Origin: Leucaena leucocephala
Taxonomy: Eukaryota > Streptophyta > Magnoliopsida > Fabales > Fabaceae
Assembly (NCBI GenBank): GCA_037074615.1
Contig: CM073545.1
Span: forward strand, 16,262,001-16,326,000
Reading direction: 5' to 3'
DNA: 64,000 bases
Positions 25,701-37,829 of this stretch are shown here, in pieces (position 1 is the first letter of the stretch; every line of letters begins with the position of its first letter). Position numbers and translations under genes: made by a program. The notes beneath the pieces are model-generated. The model was not told the origin of the DNA, ran no database searches, and saw nothing but the letters and a program-made list of their open reading frames with translations.

Positions 25701-26728
25701 ATAAATTATATAGTAAAAAAACTAAGTTAGAATTTTAAAATTCAAATGATATTTTTTTTTAGATTTTTCCTTAATTAAATTAATTTGTGAGGAATAATAA
25801 GTAGTACTATTAGAAACTTCCATGAGTTTGATTAACAGATTCATTAAATTAAATAATAGTAGAAAATTTGATTCAATAGGAAGAATAAATAATGGCTCAC
25901 TAATAATAATACTTTCTCTAATCTTAAATATAAAATTTCGTTTATAATACAATTGGCCATAGGGAGTATTTTGGATTTATTTCCTATGAAGAAAAAGCCT
26001 AAGGATAATTAGAAATTAATTCTTAACTATAATAGAACTTAGTTCAGTGCATTTTATTATTTCTAATAATAAAATAGCATAAAATCTAAAAAGAAAAGAG
26101 TATTGATTTAGCAACTTTTTGAAGAAAGAGAGAATAATTTTCTTTAATTAATGTAAAATAAATGGAATTAATGAAGCCAAGAGCATGTTGATATATAGTA
26201 GATCAGATATGGCTTTATCATTGGTTTTGCCTGCAAAAGGGGGAGTCTCATTTGTTATTGTTTATTCTGTATAACATGGCCATCCTTTCAATAAACTGCA
26301 TTAGCAAGCAAACACTGGCATTTTTTAATTAATTAATTAACATAAGAATTTGAGAGAAAAGTGAGAGGAAAATAAGGAAAAAATATTAGTAAAAAGGAAA
26401 ATTTTTTAAAATAGTAAAAAAAATTATTTTTAAATTTTTTTTCTCTTAATATTATTTTTTAGCTAATTTTCTTCCTATCCAAACTTAACTTACGATTAGC
26501 TTGAACGATGAAACTGAATAAACAAACGAAGCAGCCTGTTGCTGTCCCACAAAATATACACTAGCTTTCTCCTCTGCTAAACGACATTCGTTTTTTCCTT
26601 CTGTTGGCTGTATGAAGGCTAAACGACATTTGGCTCCACACTATTTTATTCACCGTGTCTGCCGTCTGCATTATCACTTCACTGGAACTTAAGAGTTGTT
26701 TTGTAAATGGAAGGCTTTAGACAACAAG
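22796..26728. other. gene-poor intergenic DNA with Stowaway-like copies
   Basis: A Stowaway-like copy starts with TACTCCCTCCACTTGG near 23634 and runs to about 23950. A further TIR-bearing remnant is at about 25906-25967 (ending GGGAGTATTTTGG). A 440-base open frame on the minus strand at 22973-23413 has low-complexity composition and no family match, so I do not call it a gene. Nothing else is recognised. Confidence 0.45.
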
Positions 26729-26801
26729 GGGGATGTAGCTCAGATGGTAGAGCGCTCGCTTAGCATGCGAGAGGTACAGGGATCGATACCCCGCATCTCC
26801 A
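26729..26801 (+). tRNA. tRNA-Ala (anticodon AGC)
   Basis: The 73-base cloverleaf is complete. The acceptor stem GGGGATG pairs with CATCTCC and includes the G3:U70 wobble pair that identifies alanine tRNAs; the discriminator base is A73. The D-arm is TAGCTCAGATGGTAGA (box A), the anticodon stem CTCGC/GCGAG encloses the loop TTAGCAT with anticodon AGC, and the T-arm contains GGGATCGATACCC (box B). There is no intron and no encoded CCA, as expected for a nuclear gene. A TTTT run for Pol III termination lies downstream. Confidence 0.96.
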
Positions 26802-27463
26802 CATCATAATTTTATATGTTTTTCAGTGTTATTGATGCTGAAAGTCTTTTTTTTTTTTTTTTTGGTACAAATGCTGAAAGTCTTATTATAATAAAGGTCA
26901 GAGCTCTGGACAGGTGAAACATGCTTCGTCCGTAAAGCCGTCAGTGGCGGTTTGTTTTAACTTTTAACCTCATCTAATGTAAGGATCGGTTAAAATTCTT
27001 TATTGGATACCCAAAAGAGTATGGCCAGAATTTGAGCGTAAGGTAGAATGATTGAGCCAGTTGATGAGAGGAGACAAGGTGGATGAGGTTTCTGACATTT
27101 TGTGCGACATTTGTTGTCCATTTCTCCCATATTCTTTCTGTATCTATTACTACTACTCATTCCCATTCATTTCTTTTATACAAAAAAAAAATATTTAAAT
27201 GAATTGGGTTCCGATGATTTAATAGTAAATAGAGTATACCTCCAAATTGAATGAGTATTAATAAAAATACTTGCATATCATCAACAACATAATTTAAACT
27301 CACAATCTTATGAATTATGAGTCAATTTTTTACTATTTTTTTTTTTGGTACAAGAACTTTTTACTAATTAAACTAACGTTAGTCGCTTCACTCATATTTA
27401 TTGTTTCCATAGATATCACCAAACAACACAACCCTCGCTTTGCTCGCTTCTTTATTTGCAACT
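26802..27463. other. intergenic, no gene seen
   Basis: AT-rich DNA with a T18 homopolymer near 26847, typical of a retroposon tail on the minus strand. No exon or clear repeat boundary is visible. Confidence 0.45.
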
Positions 27464-27481
27464 ATATATAGGGAATGGAAC

Positions 27482-27665
27482 CAACAGGGTTAGTACGAGT
27501 GGTAAGCGGCTCGGTATCGCTTAAGCGATGTCTCGGTTCGAGCCTTAACGTATGCAGAAAATTCATGTTTAGAGACTCACCCACCATAGCCAGGTGCGCG
27601 ACGCGGGTCGGATCCAGATGTAGTCGGAGTAAAGCTCCGGTGAACTGGGTGGGCAACTAAAAATA
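27482..27665 (+). mobile_element. tRNA-derived SINE with perfect 18-bp target-site duplication
   Basis: The 184-base element begins CAACAGGGTTAGTACGAGTGG, with box A-like CGAGTGGTAAGCGG and box B-like GGTTCGAGCCT, and ends GGGTGGGCAACTAAAAATAA. It sits between the exact direct repeats ATATATAGGGAATGGAAC (27464-27481 and 27666-27683). A second, highly similar copy is at 50185-50372. The head resembles a class II (Leu/Ser-like) tRNA. The intact duplication and clear promoter boxes indicate a fairly recent insertion. Confidence 0.92.
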
Positions 27666-27683
27666 ATATATAGGGAATGGAAC

Positions 27684-29561
27684 GCATCATCAATCACCAT
27701 AACTCCGTGACAAGGGATTAAATATGTTTACTTGTGTGAAGCCAAACAAGGGAACACCTAGCTACCACCCTATTGTGAGTAAATTTTTTTCTTTTTAACA
27801 TATATATATTTTTATTAGAGACAATCATATTTAAAATATTGTCAAGTAGTAAATATGGGCACCTTGAAGATTCAAACCTTAGCTCGCTCATATTATAAAT
27901 GGCTAGCTCATTCTATTAAACCCAACTTCTTTTGATGATTGTAAGTAGAATTTTTTTATAAGTATAAGATCCTCTTACTAAAGATAATCTATATTTAAGG
28001 TATACACTAACTATAAGCACATTTTCTAGTGGTGATTGCAAGTAAAGTTACTGTGTGGATTTGCCATCAATCTTCGGCTCAAAGTCCAAAATTAATGTAT
28101 GGGCCATTGCCCTTAAGGATCAAGCATGGGCTAAGCCCAGCCCATTATTCTCGGGAAGTATTAAAAATGTAACCTACAAAATTTTTTCTCTTAAATTCTT
28201 AAAATTAAAAAAAAATTTAGTCTAGCGAAAGGAGTTAATCACTCACAATGTACTGAATTAAAGTTTGAATTCTCATTAAAAAAAGTATTCGTATTTAATA
28301 CCCGATAATATTTTAAATAAGATTTTGCCTTCAATAAAAAGATACATATATTTAACAAAAGAAAGAACGATAGGATTCTAGAAATCATAGCTATTGAAAC
28401 TATGTTTTAGAGGGAGCATTATTTATGGTAAACTTTACTGGATTTACTTATGCAATTATTGTATAGTGTACATAGTTAAGTTAGCTAAAAGGATATACAT
28501 CCTTTAAAATTGTATTGAGTAGTCTTGATGACTTGTGAGTAATGAAAATTAAGCAGTAAATATTGAATATGAGTATTTATCGGAAGCTTTAACAAGGTTA
28601 AATAATATATTTATTGGGGGGAAAAATTCCAGAAAAAAGTTCACCCATTAGTAAATTAAGGAGTTATTTTATCATATGATGATTAATTAATTTCTTATTT
28701 ATTTTGACATGAACAATGTTGCCAAAGATAGAGAAAATGAGTTTCAATTTCAACATGCATGTTTTGGCTTATAAAATTTCTTGTTTACCCAATAAAATTA
28801 CTAATGCTAAGAAAAAAAATAGATTTCCACAAAAACTCCCACTTTAGAAATTGCAATAAAATTGAAGAAAAAAGAGAGAGAAATAAGCTTAAGGGAAGAT
28901 GCCTGTGTCCCAGAGTTGCCGCCATTATCCTAACGAACAAAAATCATTGTTAGGACGGCCATTCCAGCGCCAAGAATTTTGCAGTTACACAAAAAGCGAT
29001 TCACAAACTTCAATTTCCTACAATACATTATAATCATATTCCTCTCATTCTTTTTGGCATTTCATTTTATTCTTTCTGCACAAAATTATTAACGTCTTCA
29101 ACATTTTAGTTTCAATCAAGCCGCGTTTCGTTTAATTCCTGAGCCAATAATCATGTGAGCTTCTTTTCGTTGATCTGGTCAGAAGCAGAGCCACATTTTT
29201 GCAAAACTTTTACCAGGAGAGATTCGGTTGGAGTTGTTAGCATTTGCATTTGCCCGAAGCTTATGCATTGCCTTATGGTGCAAGGAAATTTCAGGTGAAT
29301 TTGTGATTCGGATGGCATTGTTTGAACTCCCTTTGGGGGTTTAATTGATTTTTTGGCTATATTGTTCTAATTGGAGGCGACGTGATCTGATTTGTTAAAT
29401 TAAGGGGATGATTTTCTGGCAAGTTTTTTTCTGCATTGTGCTCGAGAATTCTAGTCTTCATCCAAAATACTTGGTGGTTTCTCGGATTCTGCGAGCCAGA
29501 AATAGGGATATTATTTAGAGGAGCAGAAATCGAAACTTCGGTTGTTGGCTGGTTTCCTGAA
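27684..29561. other. intergenic DNA and formin 5' leader
   Basis: Several degenerate SINE-like patches are suggested (for example 28215-28330, AAAGTTTGAATTCTC followed by GTATTCGTATTTAATACCCG, also echoed at 5620-5700), without clear ends. From about 29090 the DNA is less AT-rich and is the probable promoter and 5' untranslated region of the formin. Confidence 0.45.
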
Positions 29562-29609
29562 ATGAGAAGCAAATTCAGACATTGGAATGATGATTATTTC
29601 AAAGGCTAG
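29562..29609 (+). promoter_or_regulatory. upstream ORF overlapping the formin start codon
   Basis: A 15-codon frame (MRSKFRHWNDDYFKG, then TAG) begins at 29562 and ends at 29609, out of frame with and across the formin ATG at 29587. Such overlapping uORFs usually lower translation of the main frame through leaky scanning. It acts only if transcription starts upstream, which the sequence alone cannot show. Confidence 0.5.
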
Positions 29610-32600
29610 CTTCTGCGTTATTTTGGTTCTTCTCACGACATCAGTTAGTTCAAAAGATTCTGAAGAAACACGGGAAGATTTCCTTTGCCAACTGCTTGAC
29701 CCCACCTCTGGATTGTTGGATGAGGATACGGTGAGACTTTTTCACTTCGTCATATAGATTTGGGTACCCTGTCAGTTCAAATTCCTGTATGCAATTGTTT
29801 TCAAATTATGTTTTGGTTTACGTGCACCATAAGACTTAGTCTCAGCTATGCTTTCTCCAACATGCATTTAGAAGTTTATTCCTTAATAGCTCTTGAGAAG
29901 AATTCAATTTAAATTGTTCAGATTTTCCATCGGTATTATAAAATAAAATTTAATGTGATTCTGGATGAGAACGTGCTATTTATTGCTTAGTATGTCAGAT
30001 GATGTTTGTGGTATTCAATGCGCTTTGCAGTTACGTGTGTTTGTGCGAGCTAAATTGGCAACATAGTAAATCTATCGAGAAAGATCAAATAATCTTGATT
30101 CTGCTTGAACCAGATTTGACACAAAGTCAAAAATTTCTACAAGATTTACATGAGCATGGACTCACTTAAACAAAGATAAGTTTCTAAAGTTTCACTCAAG
30201 CAATTAGTCCTAAGGCCATGTGCTTGATTGCCACTAAATTTACAGGGCTTTGATTGATTTCATCACTTGTCTGATGAGAGAACAGAGTGTTAAGGGAGGA
30301 ACCATTGTTCAAAGAATGGTTAGGTAGACCCTAAATCTGGTTTTAGTTTCATGACTGCAGATACAGCAATTACGGACCACCTGCTCTGTGGATTTGATTC
30401 AGTTGAAGGAAGAAGTAAGAAATCTTGACTCATGCTTTCCACATGAATCATCATCCAGTTGCACCAATGATATTGGTTCAGAGACTCAATTATTAGCAAG
30501 AGAAAACGTCCAAAAATTGATTAATGCTTGCCATCCTCAGTTGAAGCAAATCTTTCTTCACTGTTTGAGAAAGAATAATCTTCCACTCCGACGTGTATCC
30601 AGTGATGAAAATTATGATTCCAGATCCGATGATCCTAGAAGAAATCTGGGTCTGGGCTTGCCTCAACACAAATCAAAACCACCTGGTCCTGGCCCCGCAG
30701 TTAAATCATATATCCACACTCAAGAACCGCAACCTCCACTGCTGAAGAAATCTGGATCTTTACCTTCAAAAAGGGAAAGTCCCGCAATGGTGATGTTTGC
30801 GAAAGAGAAAAAAGATAAGAAAAGTGATAATAACATGGTTATAATTGCTGTTGCTGCAGCTGGCGCGTTAGTGACGCTACTAGTGGTACTGCTCTGTGTT
30901 TTGTTTTGTTGTTGTGGTGATAGCCAAGTTAGAAAATATGACGAGAGGCCCCTTCTCAGTGTGAGCAGGAGTGATTACTCTTCGACAGGTACACATCATC
31001 TTATGTTTCTGTCTGCACAGAAATATCAACGTGCTCATGCTCAGTACTGAAAAGTTGAGTAATCCTGTTATTAATATTTTTGAAAAATGAGCAATTATTA
31101 CCCATAATTTAAGGCCAGCAAGATTACATGGCTATGACCAAAAACAAAATTAGATTGCTTGCCAAAGTATTAACAGCATTGATACCTATAACTCTAGCAA
31201 AATTAACTGTTCTTGCACAATATTAAAGTCTTGATAAATTTGACTTTGGCATTTCAGGTTCTTCTTCTCCCAAATATTCTTCTGGAAATTCAGTAAGAGA
31301 ACAGAAATTTGGGTTTCAAGATAATAATTCAATTGACCACAAAAGGGCCTCATCTCTTAATGGCAATTTTACTGTTGGATCTGATGCGCAGGAAACTCCT
31401 ACACCAGCATTTGCCGGTACTGATGCTGCTGCCAGACCATCATTTGACCTAAAGCCTCCTCCTGGTAGGGTGGGAATCAGCCCTTTGAAACCTCCACCTG
31501 GAAGGCCAGATCTCCTTCCACCTGAACCACCTTCTAGTAATTCCGCTACTTCTGCTGCTCCTCCTCCTGCTCCTCCTGCACCCCCACGACCACCCAAACC
31601 TGCTGCGGGACCTCCCCCTCCACCACCGCCGGCACTACCTGGTGCCAAAAAAGGTGCAGGTGCACCACCACCACCGCCTCGTCAGAGTGGTAATGGTCCA
31701 GCTCCTCCTCGACCACCTCCACCTATGGGTGGTGTAAAGGGTCGTGGACCTTTAGTTATACATAAAAAAGCGAGAGCTGCAGAATCTGGAGCTGCTGATC
31801 CAGAAGGTGGTGCTACTAAAGCTAAGTTAAAACCGTTTTTTTGGGATAAGGTTCAAGCCAACTCAGATCAAACCATGGTTTGGAATCAGCTTAAAGCAGG
31901 ATCGTTCCAGTAAGGAATAAATAAGTCATCAACTGTTTTTGTTGCTCATGATTAATGATTTAACACTAGCTGCTAATGTTTTAATGGAAAATATTTTGAC
32001 AGGGTTGACGAAGAAATGATGGAGTCGCTTTTTGGCTATGCCAATGCAGATAAAAACAAACCAACCAAGAAAAGATCTGCCTCTGTGGAACAGGCACCTC
32101 AGTTTATCCAGATCATTGACTCAAAGAAAGCACAAAATTTGTCAATTCTATTGCGAGCTTTGAATGTGACTATGGAAGAAGTTTCTGATGCACTCAACGA
32201 AGGTGTTTTTCTTTGAACTTTTAATATTCCCTCAAGATTTATTGATTGAGCAAGAATAATGATAGGTTTTCCTGGAGAAATACACGGAAGCTTTCTGTAG
32301 ATTTATGATGACTTGGACTGTGGAAGTCAACAATTGACAACATAAGCTACTTAGTTTTGTAGACCTAATTTGTATTTCTAGCCTAATGCCAGAGATTAAA
32401 AACTTATGAACACTAAGTTGTGCTAGTATGCTTCTATGATGTGCAGTCTCGAAACTATGCACCATTCCCTGCTGAAGAGGATGGACCATCGCATTTATGG
32501 TATCATTATGATTATTTAAGAATATAATATATGAGCTTCTGAAAATAGGTTATAATAGAAGCAGATTAATCTGAGTTTAGATATAGAAAATTTAAGATAG

Positions 32601-34474
32601 ATTTAGGTACAGGCGTTAATACTTTGATGTTAAGAGTGAGAAAATTCTGGTGAGAGATTCAAATATATGGAGACCTACACCGCTGGTATAACATAATAGG
32701 GAAAAGTTCTACAGTTAAAACCGCGAACGTTTTTTGAGGTTATATAACTCTGTATTTTACTTGTTCAAAAGTATGATTTTTGTTTTTTCAATTTGTCTTT
32801 TTCCTATGGTATTATGCTGCTAGGCATCTGGTAAATCTACCTTATTTGACAAATGACATGTATTCATGAGAACACAGCTACCTTATAATTGAGTTTTTGC
32901 CATGAGAGATATGTCTGTAGATTGTAAGCATAGTGTGCTTCCGTGAAGTTAATTTCTGTCTTTCACATGCATATTTTCTTTTCAGTAATATACATAACTA
33001 CTATAATATTGACCAAACTAAAAGCTTTATTTCCTTTAAAAGTTTTTCTGAGTGGTAAACTTACAAAGGCTTATCTATCAGGGAAAGTAATACATGGCAG
33101 CACATAAAGAAAATGATTACAATAGAATGTGTTTGCTTCTACTTATATGAAGAAAATTTTGTAACTTCTGTTTGGATTATCAGGAAATGAGCTTCCCTCA
33201 GAATTTATCCAATCCTTACTAAAGATGTCACCCACATCTGAAGAAGAACTTAAGCTCAGACTTTTCAATGGCAACCTAGCTCAACTTGGGCCTGCTGACC
33301 GGTTTCTGAAAGCCCTTGTTGATATTCCATTTGCTTTTAAACGAATGGAATCACTTCTTTTTATGGGTACTCTTCAAGAGGAGCTCTCCTTCACCAAGGA
33401 TGCCTTTGCAGTTTTAGAGGTGGGATATCTTTATTGTACAACTCCTTACCCTACATGTTGAATTTATTAGCTATGCTCTTTATTGGGTATTTTGGAAATT
33501 GGAAGTTTTATGCCATTTGATGATAATTTATGAATGTATATACACAATCATTGAGTATAATCCCCTTGGTTTGGAATTTCTAAACTTACCTTCATATGAT
33601 ATGTTAGGTTGCTAGTAAAGAACTAAAAGGTAGCCGGCTGTTCCTGAAGCTTCTAGAAGCTGTTCTCAAAACTGGTAACCGTATGAATGATGGAACATTC
33701 CGTGGTGGTGCACAAGCATTTAAACTTGATACCCTCCTCAAACTGTCTGATGTTAAAGGAGTAGATGGCAAAACTACACTCTTACACTTTGTTGTTAAAG
33801 AGATAATCCGATCTGAGGGCATAAGAGCAGTTCGTGCAACGAAAGAGAGCAAGAGTTTCTCTAGCATCAAAACAGAAGACCTGTATGAGGAAGTATCCAC
33901 CGAATCCGAAGAGCGGTATCGTGAACTTGGTCTTCAAGTGGTATCTCGCTTGAGCAGTGAGATTGAGAATGTGAAGAAAGCAGCAGCACTAGATGCTGAT
34001 GCTTTAACAGGAACAACTGCAAAACTTGGGTATTCTCTCTTGAAAACCAAAGAATTCTTAAACAGAGACCTTAAGGAGTTAGAAGAAGAAAGTCAAAAAG
34101 GAGGGTTTCATCAGACAGTGGAGTGTTTTGTGGAGAATGCTGAAGGTGCTATCATGAGCCTGCTGGAAGAGGAGAAGAGGATCACAGTTTTGGTGAAGAG
34201 TACAGGTGACTACTTCCATGGAAACACTGGGAAGGATGAAGGGTTACGACTGTTTCAGATCGTACGAGACTTCTTGGTCATACTGGATAAGGTATGCAAG
34301 GAGGTTGGAGAAGAACAGAAGAAGGTGGCAGCAGCAAAAGCGCCTCCAAAACAAGAGCCTCCTAATCCTAAGCCTCCTCCTCCTGAAGCTCGCCCACCCC
34401 CACACAAGAAGCTTCTTTCAGGGTTATCGGATAGGAGGATGGATAACTTTAGTTCAGATGATGACAGTCCATAG
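29587..34474 (+). CDS. FH5: class I formin (FH5/FH3-like), membrane-anchored actin nucleator
   Basis: Six exons join in phase: 29587-29730, 30361-30988, 31258-31909, 32003-32202, 33184-33419 and 33608-34474, giving 908 residues. The order is: signal peptide (about 1-22), an extracellular part with a cysteine-containing segment and a short proline-rich stretch, one transmembrane helix (about 208-232) followed by cysteines and basic residues, a long FH1 poly-proline region (about 330-430) and an FH2 domain from about residue 450 (LKPFFWDKVQ). FH2 landmarks include LNVTMEEVSDALNEGN and LEAVLKTGNRMNDGTFRGGA. Class I formins nucleate and elongate actin at the plasma membrane or cell plate. FH5 is preferred for synteny with H2A. 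The start is the first of two tandem ATGs. Confidence 0.94.
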
Positions 34475-35087
34475 AATTTTAGGTAAGTTGGCCATATTTT
34501 TGGTACCACCTCCATCTCCGTGGGAATTCTTTTGTCAAACTTTGGAAGTGGCACTCTGGTACAACGTAAAAATATATGTTCGTATTCAACTACATGTGCA
34601 GTAACCGACCTCACAGGAGCTGACGTCAGAATAAGTAATTATTACCACTATCATTCATTAATGGAAGAGGAAGACCCCTATAGGGATTTTAGCTTCATAG
34701 TTTACAAGAAGAAGCCATCTTTTGGATCAGTAGTTCAGTAGTCTTAATTCTTCATTCACAATTCTTTTTATTGTTCATATGCTGTCTCCCAAGGGGGAGG
34801 ATGTAGCAAGATAGTATAGTCAAATTTTTATATGGAATTTAGTCTGAAATTTTTTTAGACTGAATTTTCATTTTGGTAAAATGGATTGATATGGAATTTA
34901 GTAATTTTTAGAAATTGATTTGGGTTTTGGAAATTTTAAATGTTTTTCCTTTTTTTTTTTTTTATTAAAACTAATATTAGTCTGAGGATATAATGTGTTT
35001 GATTTTTATTTTTTATAAAAATAATATTAATGTTTGGATGTAACGGGTTTAAAATTTTGAGTTAGAATTTATTGGGTTTAGGTTAAG
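34475..35087. other. formin 3' flank
   Basis: This probably contains the formin 3' untranslated region. A GTAAGT at 34482 and a TGCAG near 34602 could bound a 3'-UTR intron, but this is only suggestive. The rest is AT-rich with no gene. Confidence 0.4.
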
Positions 35088-35535
35088 GGTGTGTTTGGAT
35101 TAGTTTTCATAGAATAGATTCGGGGAAAAATAGATTTTGGGAATAGAGATGTTTGGATGATTAGTAGTAGAATTATTTTTTATATTGAAAATTACAAAAA
35201 AGAGTATGATTTGATTAAAAGTAAGAGAGAGAAAAAGAGATAAGATAAGAGAGAGGAAAGAGAAAAAGAGAGATAAGAGAAGAGAGATGAGAGATGATAG
35301 AGAAAAGAGAGGAGAGAGGGTGTAAGAAAAAGTATGAGTAAAATAGTAATTGGATAATCCATAGCTTAAGTTTCAAATAAAAAACTATTTTTATATGACT
35401 TATTCAAAACTGTAGTTTTAAACTGAGATTTTGTCCAAAATTAATTCTCAACAAAAATAACTGTTTGTATAAAAAAATTTTAAACCGAGATTTTATCCCA
35501 GAATTGATTCTCAAACGTATTCCCAAACACATACT
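35088..35535. mobile_element. MITE-like element, copy B
   Basis: About 448 bases. The left end GGGTGTGTTTGGATTAGTTT and the right end (reverse complement GTATGTGTTTGGGAATACG) are imperfect inverted repeats. The middle holds a GA-rich stretch and the family core AGTATGAGTAAAATAGTAAT (35333-35352), shared with copies near 6.4 kb and 62.4 kb. GTTTGG-type ends are common in hAT/PIF-like MITEs; I do not assign a superfamily. Confidence 0.6.
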
Positions 35536-36495
35536 AAGTTATTTCATATTTGGAAATCGTTTTTGGCCGATTATGATGAAAGAAACGGTCACAATTTCTT
35601 CCTTTATACCAACCAAAACGGAACATAAGATAGATGAATCTCCACAACGGTCCCTCCTCCCAATCCCAATGAATAAAGAAACGGGAAATTACGGAGAAAG
35701 GGAAGGGCGCCAACCCAAGAGAAAGGGTGAAATAAACGCCAACAATTTTGAATTTTCTATTAATTTATTTATTATTCGTATTTCGTGGACAACCCAATTG
35801 ATACACCATTCCTAAAGCCATCACTTTTAACGAACCTTCCACATGTTTCACAATATAATATGTTTATGTTTTATTTAAAATTTTAATTTTTTTCTCAGTA
35901 TAATTAAGTAACTATAAAACTTTTTAATTAATCAAACTCTTCTAACTAATAACTTTTACTGAGTGTAATTTTAATATCTTACCCACAAAAAAAAAACTAA
36001 TCTTGATTAACTTCATCAATTCACGTTTTACGGCTTATGATAGACTAGAGAGAATATATTTTATAAATATATAGAACTAATCTTAACTATCTCTAACGTT
36101 AACTTTTATTGAGACTTCAGTATGTTGAGTCTCAATTCTGTCTCAATTAACGTTAGTCCTATAAACATCCTTAAAAATTGAGGTTTCAAACGTTCATGGG
36201 AGCTTGAAGGCTAGAGCGAAGATTCAAACAAGTTAACAAGTTCACTGCTAAATAGGTATGAAGGAGACATCGGAATGGAGGCTGAAAAATTAAACTTTCA
36301 GCAATACCTCGTTGAAGAATTCATAAGAAGATAATTTCTATTCACATTACAATCAGAAACCCTAACTAAAGCTACAACTACGTCGACAGAGCACAAAAGA
36401 TCAATCCCCATATTTAAGTAAGAAAAATAAAATTGAAACTACATCAGATAGTGAATCACGTAAGCCAAAGGGCAAGGACTTCTCAAGCCTCAAAT
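35536..36495. other. intergenic between formin and H2A
   Basis: AT-rich DNA leading into the H2A 3' region. The last 200 or so bases before 36496 are likely the H2A 3' untranslated region. Nothing else is supported. Confidence 0.45.
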
Positions 36496-37125
36496 TTAAG
36501 AGTCATCATCACCACCGGCGCCCTTTGATGAGCCTCCTGCCTTCTTCGGGAGTAGAAGGTTGTGAATGTTGGGCATCACACCTCCATTAGCAATTGTCAC
36601 GTCTCCCAGAAGCTTGCTGAGTTCTTCATCGTTCCTAACCGCCAGTTGAATATGGCGAGGCACAATACGGGTTTTCTTGTTATCTCTTGCGGCGTTGCCT
36701 GCCAACTCAAGAACCTGGAATTCCAGATATTCAACATCAGCGAACGCATCCAGTAAATTCAAATTTAAATTTAAAATTCCAAATTTCAAAATTCAGAAGG
36801 CAAAACAGATAGACTCCCAAAATCCATTGAAAATTAGGAAATCTGATCCCAAATTAGAAACCCTACATCTAACATCGGGCAAAGTTACACGCATTCAAAG
36901 ACCAAAACAAATCAGCAATTGATAAAGGCGAATTACCTCGGCAGCGAGATACTCAAGAACAGCCGCGAGATAAACGGGGGCACCGGCACCGACTCGCTCG
37001 GCGTATTTTCCAGCCTTCAAGAACCGAGCTATACGACCAACGGGGAATTGCAGGCCAGCTTTGCTGCTTCGTGATGTAGCCTTCTTGGAAGCACCAGCTC
37101 CTAAGGTTTTCCCGCGACCAGCCAT
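36496..37125 (-). CDS. HTA1: histone H2A (canonical type)
   Basis: Two exons (36937-37125 and 36496-36714) give 135 residues. The core is near-invariant: [15 protein letters not shown], then [19 protein letters not shown], the acidic-patch region and [20 protein letters not shown]. The short C terminus ends [16 protein letters not shown]. It lacks the SQEF of H2A.X, the SPKK of H2A.W and the H2A.Z substitutions, so it is a replication-type H2A, one of the core histones of the nucleosome. Canonical plant H2A genes of the HTA1 type have a single intron at this position (after AAE). The promoter has a TATA box and the histone octamer CGCGGATC. The symbol rests on resemblance to Arabidopsis HTA1 and on synteny. 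Confidence 0.96.
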
Positions 37126-37243
37126 CGATGAGCTTTACGTTTGCAGAAACTGTTGGGCAACAGAGAGATGTGAAAACAGAGGTTTCACGGAGCGAGACGG
37201 TGGAGAGAAACGAATGAAGATGAGAGGCAGGATCGCTCCTTTA

Positions 37244-37252
37244 ATATATATA
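37244..37252 (-). promoter_or_regulatory. TATA box of the H2A gene
   Basis: TATATATTA on the minus strand, about 120 bases upstream of the H2A start codon, at the distance expected for a leader of about 90 bases. Confidence 0.6.
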
Positions 37253-37290
37253 GCAGGTTGGATTTAGTTTAGGCCAAAGAGAATGTAGTA

Positions 37291-37298
37291 CGCGGATC
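37291..37298. promoter_or_regulatory. plant histone octamer motif CGCGGATC
   Basis: An exact CGCGGATC lies about 40 bases beyond the TATA box and 166 bases upstream of the H2A ATG. This motif is known from plant histone promoters, where it supports S-phase and meristem expression. It is rare in DNA this AT-rich, which supports function. Confidence 0.8.
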
Positions 37299-37644
37299 GA
37301 TAAGGACAGCCATCAGATTAATAAGAATATGGACGGTTATGATTAGGTTTGTGCTGTTATCGAAGACTGTCTCGTTCGTATAGCAGAGATAACAAAATGA
37401 CGAAAACGCCACGATCATTTTCTGCACTGACAGACACAGAATGACTAAAGTGAAAATGATTATTAATAATAAAAATAAGAATTTAATAATTATTAAGGAC
37501 TTGTTTGGTCCACAAGTTTTATGGACAACGTAGACATGTTTGGATAGTAAGCTTATATTTTAATGGATATAATGAGTTATATTTATTTGTTATAAGGTTT
37601 AGTTAATTTTTTTAAATAAATTAAAAAAATAAATTAATTAATTA

Positions 37645-37795
37645 TAATTAATATAAGAGTTAATTAATTAATTTAGATAGATTAAAAAATATATAATATA
37701 AATTAATTTTTAAAAAAATAATTTATTTATTTAATTTATTTAATCTATTTAAAAAACATCTTACTTCAAGTTTTGTGAAGGAAAGATTATGGGAA
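37645..37795 (+). repeat. left copy of the direct repeat flanking the pararetrovirus
   Basis: About 150 very AT-rich bases, from ATTAATATAAGAGTTAATTA to GAAAGATTATGGGAATATCA, repeated in the same orientation at about 39854-40030 with few substitutions and one AT-rich indel. Both copies end in a small palindrome (TTACTTCA...TGAAG). Similar AT-rich DNA at 4980-5200 suggests it is part of a dispersed repeat. Confidence 0.75.
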
Positions 37796-37829
37796 TATCA
37801 TAGTAAAAGCAAACGCTTTTACTATGATA
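37796..37829. repeat. perfect 15-bp hairpin at the repeat/virus junction
   Basis: TATCATAGTAAAAGC (37796-37810) is followed by the loop AAAC and its exact reverse complement GCTTTTACTATGATA (37815-37829). It sits where the left direct repeat ends and virus-like sequence begins. Confidence 0.9.

Noticed and set aside
27462..27660. Short open frames on both strands at a GC-rich block
   Set aside because: The block is a SINE; a nearly identical copy at 50185-50372 shows the frames are by-products of the repeat.
31316..31648. 110-codon Gly/Ala-rich frame opposite the formin
   Set aside because: It is the antisense of the poly-proline FH1 coding region; proline codons read as glycine on the other strand.
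35465..35815. 116-codon frame after the formin
   Set aside because: It begins in the MITE end and runs through unrelated flank, with no domain.
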